Shown here in pieces: positions 1 through 8,682 of a stretch of 64,000 nucleotides of DNA. Numbering within the stretch: the first letter of the stretch is position 1; each line of letters starts with the position of its first letter. The notes beneath the pieces were generated by a model that was given only the letters and a program-made list of their open reading frames with translations, was not told where the DNA came from and did no database searches. The position numbers were made by a program, and so were the translations under genes. Source of the DNA: an uncultured Verrucomicrobiota bacterium (GTDB taxonomy: Bacteria > Verrucomicrobiota > Verrucomicrobiia > Opitutales > Opitutaceae); assembly GCA_903898675.1 (NCBI GenBank), contig CAIUGM010000008.1:1-64000 (forward strand), in the 5' to 3' direction.

Positions 1-233
1 ATCACCGCAGCGTGCGCGCCGCCTGGCGCCAGGCCGCGGAAACCTGGCTTCGCTGCCAGGGCCTGATCACCGTCTCCCTCAACCAAAAAGTGTTACCCAA
101 TTTACCGCGAAAATATGTCCGTGATTAGGAAGTACGCACACGCAGGCGCCCCGCCGTAAAATCCTCGTCGAGGCCCAGCTCGTCGAGGGCGAGACCATCG
201 CCGCGCCGCGCCCGGCCTGAATTTCTCCGCTCC
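1..233 (+). other. Unresolved left edge; possible 3' ends of one or two truncated genes
   Basis: The frame starting at base 3 is open from the window edge to a TAG at 126-128. Its codons are strongly G/C-ending up to about base 83, so it may be the end of a gene lying mostly outside the window. A second frame, 125-220, encodes a tail containing KILVEAQLVEGETIAAP, which resembles the C-terminal end of LacI-family regulators. No frame joins the two pieces. The second piece may be a remnant, or a frameshifted end, of a regulator next to the glycosidase. Neither piece can be named securely. Confidence 0.25.
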
Positions 234-1589
234 ATGCCCGCCGCCCCGGTCCCCTTTCTCTTTCCCAAAAAATTCATCTGGGGTGCCGCGACCGCCGCGC
301 CGCAAATCGAGGGTGCCGCCCGGGCCGGCGGCAAGGGTGAGTCAGTCTGGGACCGTTTCGCGCGGCAGCCCGGCGCCGTGGCCGACGGTGACACCCTCGA
401 CCGCGCCTGCGACCACTACCACCGCTACGAGCAGGATTTCGCCCTGATGCGCGCGCTGGGCATCCGGCATTACCGGCTTTCCCTCGCCTGGCCGCGAATC
501 CATCCCGACGGTGACCACCGGATCAACCAACGCGGGGTCGATTTTTATCACCGCCTGCTCGATTCGCTGGCGAAGCACGGCATCACCCCCTGGGTGACAA
601 TGTTTCACTGGGACCTGCCACAGGCCCTCGAGGACCGCGGCGGGTGGCGCTCCCGGGCCGTGCCGGAGGCTTTTGCCACCTACGCCGACACGATCGTCAA
701 GGCCTACGGGGACCGCGTGAAAAACTGGATCACGCTGAATGAAATCCGTTGCTTCACCCTCCATGGCTATGGCGGCGGCGGGAAGGCGCCGGGCGCCAAC
801 GAGGGCAGCCGCGTCGTCAACCAGACGATGCACCACGCCCTCCTCTGCCACGGCCACGGCGTGCGGGCCGTGCGCGAGCACGGCGGCCGCGGCGCCCGCT
901 GCGGGCTCACGGACAATTGCGAGACGGTCGTACCCGTCACCGAATCGGCTGCCGACATCGCCGCCGCGCGCACCTGGTTCACCGCGGCGAACCAGCCCGT
1001 GCTGGACCCGATCTACCGGGGCCATTACGCGCCGGCCTACCTGAAGCGGTGCGGCCCGGCGCGCCCGGTCGTCGCCCGCGGGGATTTCGACCTCATCAGC
1101 GCACCGGCCGATTTCGTCGGCCTCAACATCTACACCGGGTCGCTCGTCCGCCGGGGCCGCGGGGGCCGGCCCGAACTCATCGCCCCGTCCGCGAGTTATC
1201 CCCGCACGGACAGCCCGTGGCTGAACCTCCTGCCCCGCGCGCTGTACTGGGCGCCCAAGCTGGTGGCAGAGGTATACGGCGAGAAAAACATCTACATCAC
1301 GGAGAACGGCTGCGGGTACGATGACGACACCGTGCAGCGCGGTGAATGCCATGACCTGCACCGCGTCGAATACCTGCGCAGCTACCTGAAGGAACTGCAG
1401 CGCGCCACCGCGGAGGGCGTCCCCGTGCGGGGTTATTTCGTCTGGTCCTTCCTCGACAACTTCGAGTGGGCCGACGGCTACCGCCGCCGCTTCGGCATCG
1501 TGCACACCAATTTCAAGACCCAGCGGCGCACCCCCAAGCTGAGCGCGAAGTGGTATGCGGAAGTGATCCGCGGGAACCGCGTGCTCTGA
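234..1589 (+). CDS. GH1 family beta-glucosidase / 6-phospho-beta-glycosidase-type enzyme
   Basis: The 451-residue protein matches the usual length of a single-domain GH1 retaining beta-glycosidase. The N-terminus FIWGAATAAPQIEG is the family's first conserved strand (normally GxATxxxQxEG). The acid/base Glu is in WITLNEI (E170; the usual TLNEP has Ile after Glu here). The nucleophile Glu is in YITENGCGYDD (E357). The C-terminal GYFVWSFLDNFEW matches the family WSLLDNFEW motif. No signal peptide is seen, so it should be cytoplasmic and hydrolyse imported beta-glucosides or cellobiose. Aglycone specificity cannot be read from sequence. The start follows no Shine-Dalgarno. A possible LacI-type regulator remnant lies just upstream. 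Confidence 0.93.
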   Translation: MPAAPVPFLFPKKFIWGAATAAPQIEGAARAGGKGESVWDRFARQPGAVADGDTLDRACDHYHRYEQDFALMRALGIRHYRLSLAWPRIHPDGDHRINQRGVDFYHRLLDSLAKHGITPWVTMFHWDLPQALEDRGGWRSRAVPEAFATYADTIVKAYGDRVKNWITLNEIRCFTLHGYGGGGKAPGANEGSRVVNQTMHHALLCHGHGVRAVREHGGRGARCGLTDNCETVVPVTESAADIAAARTWFTAANQPVLDPIYRGHYAPAYLKRCGPARPVVARGDFDLISAPADFVGLNIYTGSLVRRGRGGRPELIAPSASYPRTDSPWLNLLPRALYWAPKLVAEVYGEKNIYITENGCGYDDDTVQRGECHDLHRVEYLRSYLKELQRATAEGVPVRGYFVWSFLDNFEWADGYRRRFGIVHTNFKTQRRTPKLSAKWYAEVIRGNRVL

Positions 1590-1625
1590 GCGGGGCGCAG
1601 TTGCGCAGTTTGCCGTGACCGGCCG

Positions 1626-3383
1626 CTACCGATGCCGTGCCGCGAAATATTTCTTCACCGCCGCCAGCGTCCGGGTGTTGAAGACGTTTTCCTTCGTCAG
1701 CCAGCCCTTGCGCGCGGCGCCGATGCCGGCGCGGAAATGTTCCAACCCGTTCGTGCGGTGCGCGTCGGGGTTGATCGAGCACACCAGGCCCTTCTCCGCC
1801 GCGCGCCGCCAGTGCCGCCAGTCCATGTCGAGCCGGTACGGGTTGGCGTTCAATTCAATGATGACGCCGTTCGCAATCGCGGCGTCGACGATCTTGTCGA
1901 CCTCGACCGCGTAGCCCTCGCGCTCCAGCAGCAGCCGGCCGGTGAGATGCCCGAGCATCGTGGTGTGCGGATTTTCCAGCGCCCGGATGATGCGGGCCGT
2001 CATGCCGGCCTGCTTGAAAACCGAATGGACCGACACGACGACGTAATCCAGCCGGGCCAGCACCTCGTCGGTGAAGTCGAGTGATCCGTCGGGCAGGATG
2101 TCGCATTCCGTGCCGGTGAAGACGTGGGTCTGGAATTTTTTCGAGGCGTTCAGCTTCCCGATGGCCGCCACTTGCGCCGCCAGCCGCTCCTCGGTGAGTC
2201 CCCGCGCCTGCACGCTGGACCGGGAGTGATCCGCGATACCGAGGTAGTCAAAGCCAAGGGCCTCCGCCGCCGCGGTCATTTCCTCGAGGGTGTTGTGTCC
2301 GTCCGACTCCGTCGTGTGATTGTGGAAGACGCCGCGGATATCAGACTCCGCCACCAACTCCGGCAGACGTCCCCCCTCCGCCGCCTCAATCTCGCCGAGC
2401 CCCTCGCGCAATTCCGGCGGGATAAAACGCAGCCCCAACTTCTTGAAGAGCTGCTCTTCCGTCTTCACGTCGGTCTTGCGGCCGGCCCGCTCGGCCTTCT
2501 CCTTGGCCGTGCCCTCGCCTTCCGCCGGCACCAGGCCCCACTCGCTCATCGACAGACCCTGCGCCAGCGCCCGGTGGCGCATCTGTACATTGTGGTCCTT
2601 CGACCCGGTGAAGTGGTGCAGGGCAAACACGAACTGTTCCGGCGGCACCAGCCGCAGGTCGGCCTGGATGCCGGAAGCCAGCCGCACGCTCGCCTTGGTG
2701 TCGCCGTGGGCGGTCACCTCCGCCACGCCCGGCCACGCGACAAACCAGTCGGTCACCGGCTTGGGATCATCGGTCGCCACGAGAAAATCCAGGTCGCCGA
2801 CCGTTTCCATCCGGCGCCGGAGACTGCCCGCGTGCTCGGCGCGGATCACCTGCGGCAGCTGCCGCAGGCCCGCCAGCAGCGGCTCGGCGGTCTGCCAGGC
2901 CTCGAGCCACAGGTGACGCCGGCCGTATTTTTCCCGGTTGCGGATTCCCTCGAGGATCTTCTCCTGCGACTTCTCGCCGAAGCCCTCGAGGTCGGCGATC
3001 TTGCCGTCAAGGCAGGCCTGCTGCAGCTTCGCGATGGAATCGATGCCGAGTTTGTCCTGCAGCGCGCGGACTTTTTTCGGCCCGACCCCCGGGATCGACA
3101 TGATCTCGACCAATCCGGCCGGGATCGAAGCCTTCAGCTTGGTGTAGAATTCCAGCTGCCCGGTGGTGTGCAGCTCGGTGATTTTCTGGGCGAGCGCCTC
3201 GCCGATGCCCTTCACTTCCTCCAGCGTGCCGGCCCCCACCCGCTGCGCGATTTCCTCCTCGCTGAGGGTCTCGATCAGGCGCGCCCCCGCCAGGTAGGCC
3301 CGGATCTTGAAGGGATTCTCCCCCTTGAGCTCCAGCAGGGTCCCGATGTCGGTCAATACGGCGGCGATCTCGGATTTGTTCAC
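1626..3383 (-). CDS. polX: DNA polymerase X family / PHP-domain 3'-5' exonuclease
   Basis: At 585 residues it has the length and order of bacterial PolX: N-terminal helix-hairpin-helix segments (IPGVGPKKVRAL near residue 100), a PolX nucleotidyltransferase core with GSLRRR followed by GDLDFL (about residues 185-200, carrying two catalytic aspartates), then a C-terminal PHP phosphoesterase domain with HNHTTESDG (about 351) and GIADHS. Bacterial PolX fills short gaps in base-excision repair and trims 3' ends with the PHP domain. It is the last of four minus-strand genes (menC, menE, lipoprotein, polX), but a repeat-bearing gap separates it from the lipoprotein gene, so it may be transcribed alone. 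Confidence 0.95.
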   Translation of the reverse strand: MNKSEIAAVLTDIGTLLELKGENPFKIRAYLAGARLIETLSEEEIAQRVGAGTLEEVKGIGEALAQKITELHTTGQLEFYTKLKASIPAGLVEIMSIPGVGPKKVRALQDKLGIDSIAKLQQACLDGKIADLEGFGEKSQEKILEGIRNREKYGRRHLWLEAWQTAEPLLAGLRQLPQVIRAEHAGSLRRRMETVGDLDFLVATDDPKPVTDWFVAWPGVAEVTAHGDTKASVRLASGIQADLRLVPPEQFVFALHHFTGSKDHNVQMRHRALAQGLSMSEWGLVPAEGEGTAKEKAERAGRKTDVKTEEQLFKKLGLRFIPPELREGLGEIEAAEGGRLPELVAESDIRGVFHNHTTESDGHNTLEEMTAAAEALGFDYLGIADHSRSSVQARGLTEERLAAQVAAIGKLNASKKFQTHVFTGTECDILPDGSLDFTDEVLARLDYVVVSVHSVFKQAGMTARIIRALENPHTTMLGHLTGRLLLEREGYAVEVDKIVDAAIANGVIIELNANPYRLDMDWRHWRRAAEKGLVCSINPDAHRTNGLEHFRAGIGAARKGWLTKENVFNTRTLAAVKKYFAARHR

Positions 3384-3390
3384 GGGAAAA

Positions 3391-3476
3391 AATTAACCGC
3401 GGATTCCGCGGAAAACACGGAAAATATTGCGGCCGGCTCAGGCCGCACCGGACCGGGGTCACCGACCCCGGCTACA
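3391..3476. repeat. Intergenic palindromic repeat, CACGGA family, plus GC hairpin
   Basis: The stretch begins with TTAACCGCGGATTCCGCGG followed by AAAACACGGAAAA, a copy of the window's CACGGA repeat family. It continues with CCGGGGTCACCGACCCCGG, which can fold into a stable hairpin. No coding potential is seen. Confidence 0.6.
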
Positions 3477-3478
3477 TG

Positions 3479-3952
3479 TTAGCGGCCCCCGCCCTCGATC
3501 GAACCCCGCTGCTTGGGCGTCACGGGCGAACCGGTCGCGGCGTCGACGAACCAAAAGTCACAATACGTGTTGTTGCCCAGCAACCCGACATCCGAGGCGA
3601 ACCTGAGGATGTAGTGGCCGCCGGGCGCCGCGTTCAACTCGAGGTAGGAATGGGAGACAAAATCACCGCGGCTCATCTGCACGTCGATGATGCGCGGCCC
3701 GGCCTCGACGAGGAGCGGCACGTTCCAGCCCTTTTTCCCGGCCATGACGACCTTGCCGTCAACCGAAAGCACAAACGCCGTCTGGTTGTGCGTGAGCGGA
3801 CTGGGCACTTCCGAGCCGGTGACGACGGCGGTATTGGGCCCGGGTTGCGGCGCGAAATACTGCAGCGAGGGCGGAACCCGCGGGTCGCCCGCGCAGCCGG
3901 CGAGCAGGGCAACGACCAGGGCACCCAGGGGCAGGAAATTTATTTTGATCAT
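3479..3952 (-). CDS. Hypothetical lipoprotein
   Basis: The 157-residue product starts MIKINFLPLGALVVALLAGCAG, a lipoprotein signal with lipobox LAGC, so the mature protein should be lipidated on Cys20. An upstream Met (to base 3967) would only lengthen the positively charged end. The mature part is beta-rich, with ILRFASDVGLLGNNTYCDF and a C-terminal region ending in SIEGGGR. No catalytic motif or named family is recognised. It lies 37 bases after menE on the same strand and may be cotranscribed, although nothing links it to quinone synthesis. Confidence 0.75.
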   Translation of the reverse strand: MIKINFLPLGALVVALLAGCAGDPRVPPSLQYFAPQPGPNTAVVTGSEVPSPLTHNQTAFVLSVDGKVVMAGKKGWNVPLLVEAGPRIIDVQMSRGDFVSHSYLELNAAPGGHYILRFASDVGLLGNNTYCDFWFVDAATGSPVTPKQRGSIEGGGR

Positions 3953-3989
3953 GGCGAGTCGGCGCATCGGTGGCTTGAGCAGGCTTTCG

Positions 3990-5237
3990 TCATTTCTTTT
4001 CGTGAAAGGTTCCGGCTTTCAACCCGGCCGCAGCGAGGCGGGCGACCTCGGCCCGGTTGACCTTGCCCTGGCTGTTCACCGGCCACGGTCCGAGCGGGAC
4101 AAAATATTTCGGCCGCTTGGCGGGAGCAAGCAGCCGTGCCATCGCGGCGCCGATCCCCGGCCAATCGGGCGAAGCGGTGTCGGGATACGCGGCCACGACC
4201 ACCTGGCCCCATTCCGCGTGGGGCAGGCCGACCACCACGACATCGGGCAACCCGGCGGTCCCGCGCAAGCCGGCCTCAACCTCGGCTGGATTGATTTTCT
4301 CCCCGCCGCTGATGATGACCGCATCGCGCCGGCCGCTGACCACCAACTGGTCGTGTTCGTCCACGCGCCCGATGTCGGCGGTCTCAAAAACACCCTCCGC
4401 CCGCCAGGCCGGATAGTAGCCGCGGAAAAGCGATTGCCCACCCAGGGAGATGACCCCTTCCCCGCTGAGGTGCAGCGTGGCATGCGGCAGCACCGTGCCG
4501 GAACTCCGTCCCCCGGACAAAAATTCCGCCGGGCGCGAGGCCACCGCCATCGCCGCCGACTCGGTCATGCCGTAACCCAGGGACAGCGGCAATTGCTCGG
4601 CAGCCGCGTTATCCAGCAGTTCCGGCCATGCCGGCCCGCCGCCCACAAATATGATCCGGAGTTTTTTCAGCCAGGCCACGGCCGCCGGACGGCGCAGCAG
4701 GCGTTCCAGCTGGGTCGGCACGAGGGAGATGGTCCACCCGTGGAGTTGGACGGGCAAATCCGGCAGCGCCCCGCCTTCGATTTCCTTCCACCCCAGCGGG
4801 CAATACTCGCCCCCGGTCAGCACGGTGCGGAGCCAGGCCATGAGTCCGCTGACATGATGCAGCGGCAGCAACCCCGCGGAGTTAACCTGCGGCAGTTCGA
4901 AGTGCCGTGCGAACCCGCGCACCGCGGCCGCAATGGTCGTGCTGTCATGCCGCGCAAAACGCAGCTGGCCGCTGGTCCCGCCGGTCGGGATCATGAGCCA
5001 GCCGGACCGATGGCCCGCAGGGCAAGGCGTCTGCAGCAAGGCGTCGAGTTGCGCCCGCTCGGTGGCGCCCCACTTCGGATCGCAGAGAAAAACATCCGCC
5101 TCGCCCGCGACGGCATGCGCGAACGCCGCCATGAACCGGCCGGGATCGGCCTCGGCGATCAGCACCGGCCCGGCCGACGCGGGCGCATCGTTGCTCCTCA
5201 GGTTGCGCAGTGCCTCGCTCAACTCAGCGCGTTCCAT
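3990..5237 (-). CDS. menE: o-Succinylbenzoate-CoA ligase-like AMP-binding enzyme
   Basis: This is a member of the ANL adenylating-enzyme superfamily. The P-loop-like motif is IPTGGTSGQLRFARH (family consensus TSGTTGxPK). Later motifs are GYGMTES, then VSGRRDAVIISGGEKINPAEVE (the hinge and C-terminal lid), and a C-terminal NSQGKVNRAE carrying the adenylation Lys. MenE activates o-succinylbenzoate to its CoA thioester in menaquinone synthesis. At 415 residues it is short but within the MenE range. It overlaps menC by 19 bases, which supports the assignment over a general acyl-CoA ligase. Other men genes are not in the window. Confidence 0.85.
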   Translation of the reverse strand: MERAELSEALRNLRSNDAPASAGPVLIAEADPGRFMAAFAHAVAGEADVFLCDPKWGATERAQLDALLQTPCPAGHRSGWLMIPTGGTSGQLRFARHDSTTIAAAVRGFARHFELPQVNSAGLLPLHHVSGLMAWLRTVLTGGEYCPLGWKEIEGGALPDLPVQLHGWTISLVPTQLERLLRRPAAVAWLKKLRIIFVGGGPAWPELLDNAAAEQLPLSLGYGMTESAAMAVASRPAEFLSGGRSSGTVLPHATLHLSGEGVISLGGQSLFRGYYPAWRAEGVFETADIGRVDEHDQLVVSGRRDAVIISGGEKINPAEVEAGLRGTAGLPDVVVVGLPHAEWGQVVVAAYPDTASPDWPGIGAAMARLLAPAKRPKYFVPLGPWPVNSQGKVNRAEVARLAAAGLKAGTFHEKK

Positions 5238-6214
5238 AATGCCTCCCCCGGGTTCGGCCCGATGCAGGACGCGTCCGCCACCGGCCCGATGATCGGCCCG
5301 TCCCAGAGCCGGTCGCCGAAAATCCCCCCGGTACCGAAACCCAGGGCGCGCTTCGTCAACGGCTGGCTCAACACCGCCTGCAAGATCGCGGAGCGGCCCA
5401 GGGCGGTTTCAATGGCACTGGAGAAAACCACGTCGGCCTTGGTTGCCAGAATCCAGTCAGCGAGCCCGGGCAGCGGTCCGGTGAGCGCCGGCTTGATCAC
5501 AAACACGCCGGTCCAGCCCAGTCCCTGCCAGCGGCGCACTGCGGCGAGACCCGCCACCGATTCATCGAGCGCAAGCTTCACGGGATAGTCGCCCGCGAGG
5601 CCCAGCATGGCGTCCTCCTCGGCTGGAGCCACGGGCTGTTCCACAAATTCGACCGGCCGGTCGGCGCAGCGCGCCAGCCAGCGCCCGGCTTCACGCGGGG
5701 TCCATCCACCGTTGGCATCGAGCCGCAGCGTGGCATGCGCCGGCAGGCCGGCGAGCAGGTCGTCCAGCAGGCCGAGTTCGTCGTCCACCGGCTCCACGCC
5801 CACCTTCCACTTGAAGGCCAGAAATCCGCCGGCCAGTTTCACCGGCAGCAGAGCCAAGGCCTCGCGGCCGGCGGGCAACAAGGCGGCCACCGGCACGCGC
5901 AACAAGGCCGTAGTCGTTTCCTGATGGGTCCGAGCCTGCGCGAGGGCAAAGCGAACGCAGCCCTGAGATTCCGGCACCGCATCCAATACCCCGGCATCGA
6001 CGCTGTCGCCAAGCTTCCGGCAGGTTTCCTCCGCCTCGGCCAGGGTTTCGGTGCCAAACCACGGGATCGGTGCGATCTCACCGAAACCAACCCGCCCGTG
6101 CTCATCCTCCAGCCGCACGATGATGCCCTCGCGCTTCGCCCACCAACCGTGTGCCGTCCGCAACGGTTTGGAGAGCGGCCGGCGGTAGGTTTTATGACTG
6201 AAGCGATAAACCAT
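5219..6214 (-). CDS. menC: o-Succinylbenzoate synthase
   Basis: This 331-residue enolase-superfamily enzyme belongs to the muconate-lactonizing subgroup. FKWKVG supplies the KxK acid/base lysines. [15 protein letters not shown] and ALDES hold the three metal-binding acidic residues, and VIKPAL the second catalytic Lys. MenC dehydrates SHCHC to o-succinylbenzoate in menaquinone synthesis. Its end overlaps the start of menE, so the two are probably one operon read menC then menE. A repeat-bearing gap separates its start from the divergent guaB. A dipeptide epimerase is the main alternative, but the menE overlap argues against it. Confidence 0.87.
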   Translation of the reverse strand: MVYRFSHKTYRRPLSKPLRTAHGWWAKREGIIVRLEDEHGRVGFGEIAPIPWFGTETLAEAEETCRKLGDSVDAGVLDAVPESQGCVRFALAQARTHQETTTALLRVPVAALLPAGREALALLPVKLAGGFLAFKWKVGVEPVDDELGLLDDLLAGLPAHATLRLDANGGWTPREAGRWLARCADRPVEFVEQPVAPAEEDAMLGLAGDYPVKLALDESVAGLAAVRRWQGLGWTGVFVIKPALTGPLPGLADWILATKADVVFSSAIETALGRSAILQAVLSQPLTKRALGFGTGGIFGDRLWDGPIIGPVADASCIGPNPGEALWNALS

Positions 6215-6215
6215 T

Positions 6216-6310
6216 CGTTAACCACGGAATACACAGAACACACGGAAAGCAAAGTCACTAACCGCCAGTCTGTTCCGTTTCCGCGTGTTCCGGGTTTGCC
6301 GTGGGTAATC
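6216..6310. repeat. Intergenic palindromic repeat, CACGGA family
   Basis: The left arm is TTAACCACGGAATACACAG followed by AACACACGGAAAGC. The right arm contains TGTTCCGTTTCCGCGTGTTCC and ends GCCGTGGGTAA. The arms form an imperfect inverted repeat of about 90 bases in the divergent menC/guaB gap. It extends the guaB reading frame upstream without being part of the gene. Confidence 0.7.
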
Positions 6311-6379
6311 AAGTTTGGACCGCGGGCACAGAAAACAAAAAATCTCGTTGAGGTTTCCCCGACGCAGAGTATCCCGTTC

Positions 6380-7960
6380 ATGGCAACGATGACCAAGCCT
6401 GTTGCCTCCTCCGCCAGCGATTCGGACTTCTATCTGCCTGCCGATCGCTTCTTCGCCGCCAACCTGCCTGTGGCCCTGACGTTTGACGACGTCTCCCTCG
6501 CCACGCTCCACTCGGAGATCCTGCCCAAGGACACCGATCTGGCCACGGCCCTCTCCGACAGTGTGCGGCTGCAGATCCCGATCATTTCCTCCGACATGGA
6601 CACGGTCACGGAATCGCGCATGGCGATCGCCATGGCCCTCAACGGCGGTCTCGGCCTGATCCATTACAACCTGCCGGCCGCCGACCAGATCAAGGAGGTC
6701 GCCCGCGTGAAACGGCACGTCCACGGGCTCATCCAGGACCCGATCACGGTTTCCCCCTCCGCCCTGATCAGCGAGGTCCTGCAGATGATCGATCAGAAGC
6801 GTTTCGACTTCCGCACCTTTCCCGTGGTGGATGAACAGGGCAAGCTCGCCGGTCTGCTTTCCGGCAACGTGGTCAAGGAGCGCTACAAGGCCAAGCGGGT
6901 CGCCGAGGTCATGACCCCGCGCCAGCAGCTCATCACCGTGCGGGAGAAAAACATGGCCGCCGACCCGATCAAGGAAGCCGACCGCTTCTTCTCGGAGCAT
7001 GTGGGCATCCACAAGGTTCTCGTGGTCGACGACAAGGACCACCTCCGCGGCCTCGTCACCATTTCCGATGTCGAACGGATCACCAGCGAATCGAAATCCC
7101 GCCGCAAGCCGGCCCGGGACTCGCAGTTCCGCCTGGTGGTCGGCGCCGCCATCTCCCCCGTGCGCAAGCCCAGTGGCGAACTGGACCGCGACAAGGTTAT
7201 CGCGCATGTGGGCGAACTGGTCGACGAAGCTGTCGATGTCGTCGCCGTCTCCACCGCGCACGGCCACACCGCCGGGGTCGGTGAGGTCGTGAAGCTGATC
7301 CGGAAGGCCTTTCCTGATCTCACGATCCTCGCCGGCAATGTCACCAGCGGCGCCGGCGTGGAGTTCCTGACCGAGTGCGGCGCCAATGCGATCAAGATCG
7401 GCCAGGGTCCCGGCTCAATCTGCACCACCCGCATCGTGGCGGGCGTCGGCATCCCGCAGCTGACGGCCCTGCACGTGGCCGGCCGCGGCGCCGCGAAGAA
7501 GGGCGTCAAACTGATCGCCGACGGCGGCATCACCAAGTCGGGCGATATCGTCAAGGCCCTGACACTTTCCGACGCCGTCATCCTCGGCGGCCTCCTGGCC
7601 GGCTGCCGCGAGGCGCCCGGCGAGATCATGGAAATTTCCGGCAAGCTCTACAAACAGTACCGCGGCATGGGCAGCCATGCGGCGATGAAGGCCGGTTCCG
7701 CCGCACGTTACGGCCACGACAAGAACGACACCTCCCGCAAGATTGCCGCCGAGGGCATCGAGGCGCTCAAGGAGGTTTCGGGTTCCGTCGACGACGTCCT
7801 CAGCAGCCTGATCGGCGGTGTGCAGAGCGGCATGGGTTACCTTGGAGCGAAGAACCTGGGTGAGCTCCGCACCAAGGCCCGGTATGTCCGCGTGACGTCC
7901 TCCGGCCAGAAAGAGGCCGCCCCGCACGATGTCATCGAGGTCGCCACCCGCAAGGGGTGA
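6380..7960 (+). CDS. guaB: Inosine-5'-monophosphate dehydrogenase
   Basis: IMP dehydrogenase oxidises IMP to XMP with NAD, the committed step to GMP. The 526-residue protein has LTFDDVSL near the start, [17 protein letters not shown] (conserved barrel motif), two CBS domains between about residues 110 and 240 ([14 protein letters not shown]), and the active-site loop [18 protein letters not shown] with the catalytic Cys. [10 protein letters not shown] and the flap follow. The frame is open far upstream (from 5735), but that part reads through the repeat and menC antisense, so the Met of MATMTKPV was chosen. The length is normal for a CBS-containing enzyme. Confidence 0.96.
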   Translation: MATMTKPVASSASDSDFYLPADRFFAANLPVALTFDDVSLATLHSEILPKDTDLATALSDSVRLQIPIISSDMDTVTESRMAIAMALNGGLGLIHYNLPAADQIKEVARVKRHVHGLIQDPITVSPSALISEVLQMIDQKRFDFRTFPVVDEQGKLAGLLSGNVVKERYKAKRVAEVMTPRQQLITVREKNMAADPIKEADRFFSEHVGIHKVLVVDDKDHLRGLVTISDVERITSESKSRRKPARDSQFRLVVGAAISPVRKPSGELDRDKVIAHVGELVDEAVDVVAVSTAHGHTAGVGEVVKLIRKAFPDLTILAGNVTSGAGVEFLTECGANAIKIGQGPGSICTTRIVAGVGIPQLTALHVAGRGAAKKGVKLIADGGITKSGDIVKALTLSDAVILGGLLAGCREAPGEIMEISGKLYKQYRGMGSHAAMKAGSAARYGHDKNDTSRKIAAEGIEALKEVSGSVDDVLSSLIGGVQSGMGYLGAKNLGELRTKARYVRVTSSGQKEAAPHDVIEVATRKG

Positions 7961-7985
7961 CGGCCGCCCCGCTGCATGACTTGTT

Positions 7986-8013
7986 TTGACGTCGGCCCCA
8001 TCCCGGCTATGTT
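7986..8013 (+). promoter_or_regulatory. Candidate sigma-70-type promoter
   Basis: TTGACG at 7986-7991 and TATGTT at 8008-8013 are separated by 16 bases. They lie 57 bases upstream of the exported-protein gene at 8070 and just after guaB. Both hexamers match consensus well for a GC-rich genome. Confidence 0.4.
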
Positions 8014-8069
8014 GCCCGAATTAGTGTGCGCCTGAGGAACAAATCTCCGGCCAAACCCTCTTAAAATCC

Positions 8070-8678
8070 ATGTCACGACGACTTATCTCTGTGGTCCTGG
8101 CCGCGGTACTGGGCCTCCTGCCTTTCCGGGTGTGGGCGACAAGCGTAGTCCCGCCCGATTTCGATACGCTGGTGAATGACGCCGACTATGTCGTGCGGGC
8201 CGTGGTGAAATCGGTCACTTCCGAGTGGAAGGAAACCGCGGGCCACAAATACATCGGGACCAAGGTTCAGCTCGAAATTCAGGAAATCGTGCGCGGCAAA
8301 CCGCCGCAGACGCTCACCCTCGAAATGGTCGGCGGCCGGGTCGGTCAGGACGCCCTGATCGTGGAAGGCGCGCCGCAGTTTCTCGTGGGCGACGAGGATA
8401 TTCTTTTTGTCCAGGGCAACGGCAAGCAGGTCTACCCGCTTGTCGCCATCATGCACGGCCGCTACCCGGTCTATCACGACGCCCAGTCGGGGACTGAGTA
8501 CGTGGTCCGCAGCAACGGCATGCCGTTGTACAGTGAACAGGATGTCTCCCTGCCCATGACCGCGCTCAGCTCGGTCAAGGTGCAGAATCCCGCCGCGAAG
8601 CCGATGACGGTCGCCGCCTTCGAGCAGAAGATCCGCGCCGTCAACCCCGCCAGCGCGCGCGCGGAACAACTGAGGTAA
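8070..8678 (+). CDS. Exported hypothetical protein upstream of a metalloprotease
   Basis: The 202-residue protein starts with a clear Sec signal (MSRRLISVVLAAVLGLLPF, cleavage probably after RVWA). The mature part (DTLVNDADYVVRAVVKSV, later QEIVRGKPPQTLTLEMVGG) is predicted by eye to be mostly beta strand, with no catalytic motif. It ends 4 bases before the metalloprotease gene and shares the candidate promoter at 7986. A periplasmic or secreted role together with that protease is likely. It could be an inhibitor, chaperone or cofactor, but the sequence does not decide. Confidence 0.8.
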   Translation: MSRRLISVVLAAVLGLLPFRVWATSVVPPDFDTLVNDADYVVRAVVKSVTSEWKETAGHKYIGTKVQLEIQEIVRGKPPQTLTLEMVGGRVGQDALIVEGAPQFLVGDEDILFVQGNGKQVYPLVAIMHGRYPVYHDAQSGTEYVVRSNGMPLYSEQDVSLPMTALSSVKVQNPAAKPMTVAAFEQKIRAVNPASARAEQLR

Positions 8679-8682
8679 TCCC

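Noticed and set aside
3687-5588. 633-residue plus-strand frame opposite menE/menC and the lipoprotein
   Set aside because: It crosses three genes on the other strand that carry clear family motifs, and its composition is that of a shadow frame.
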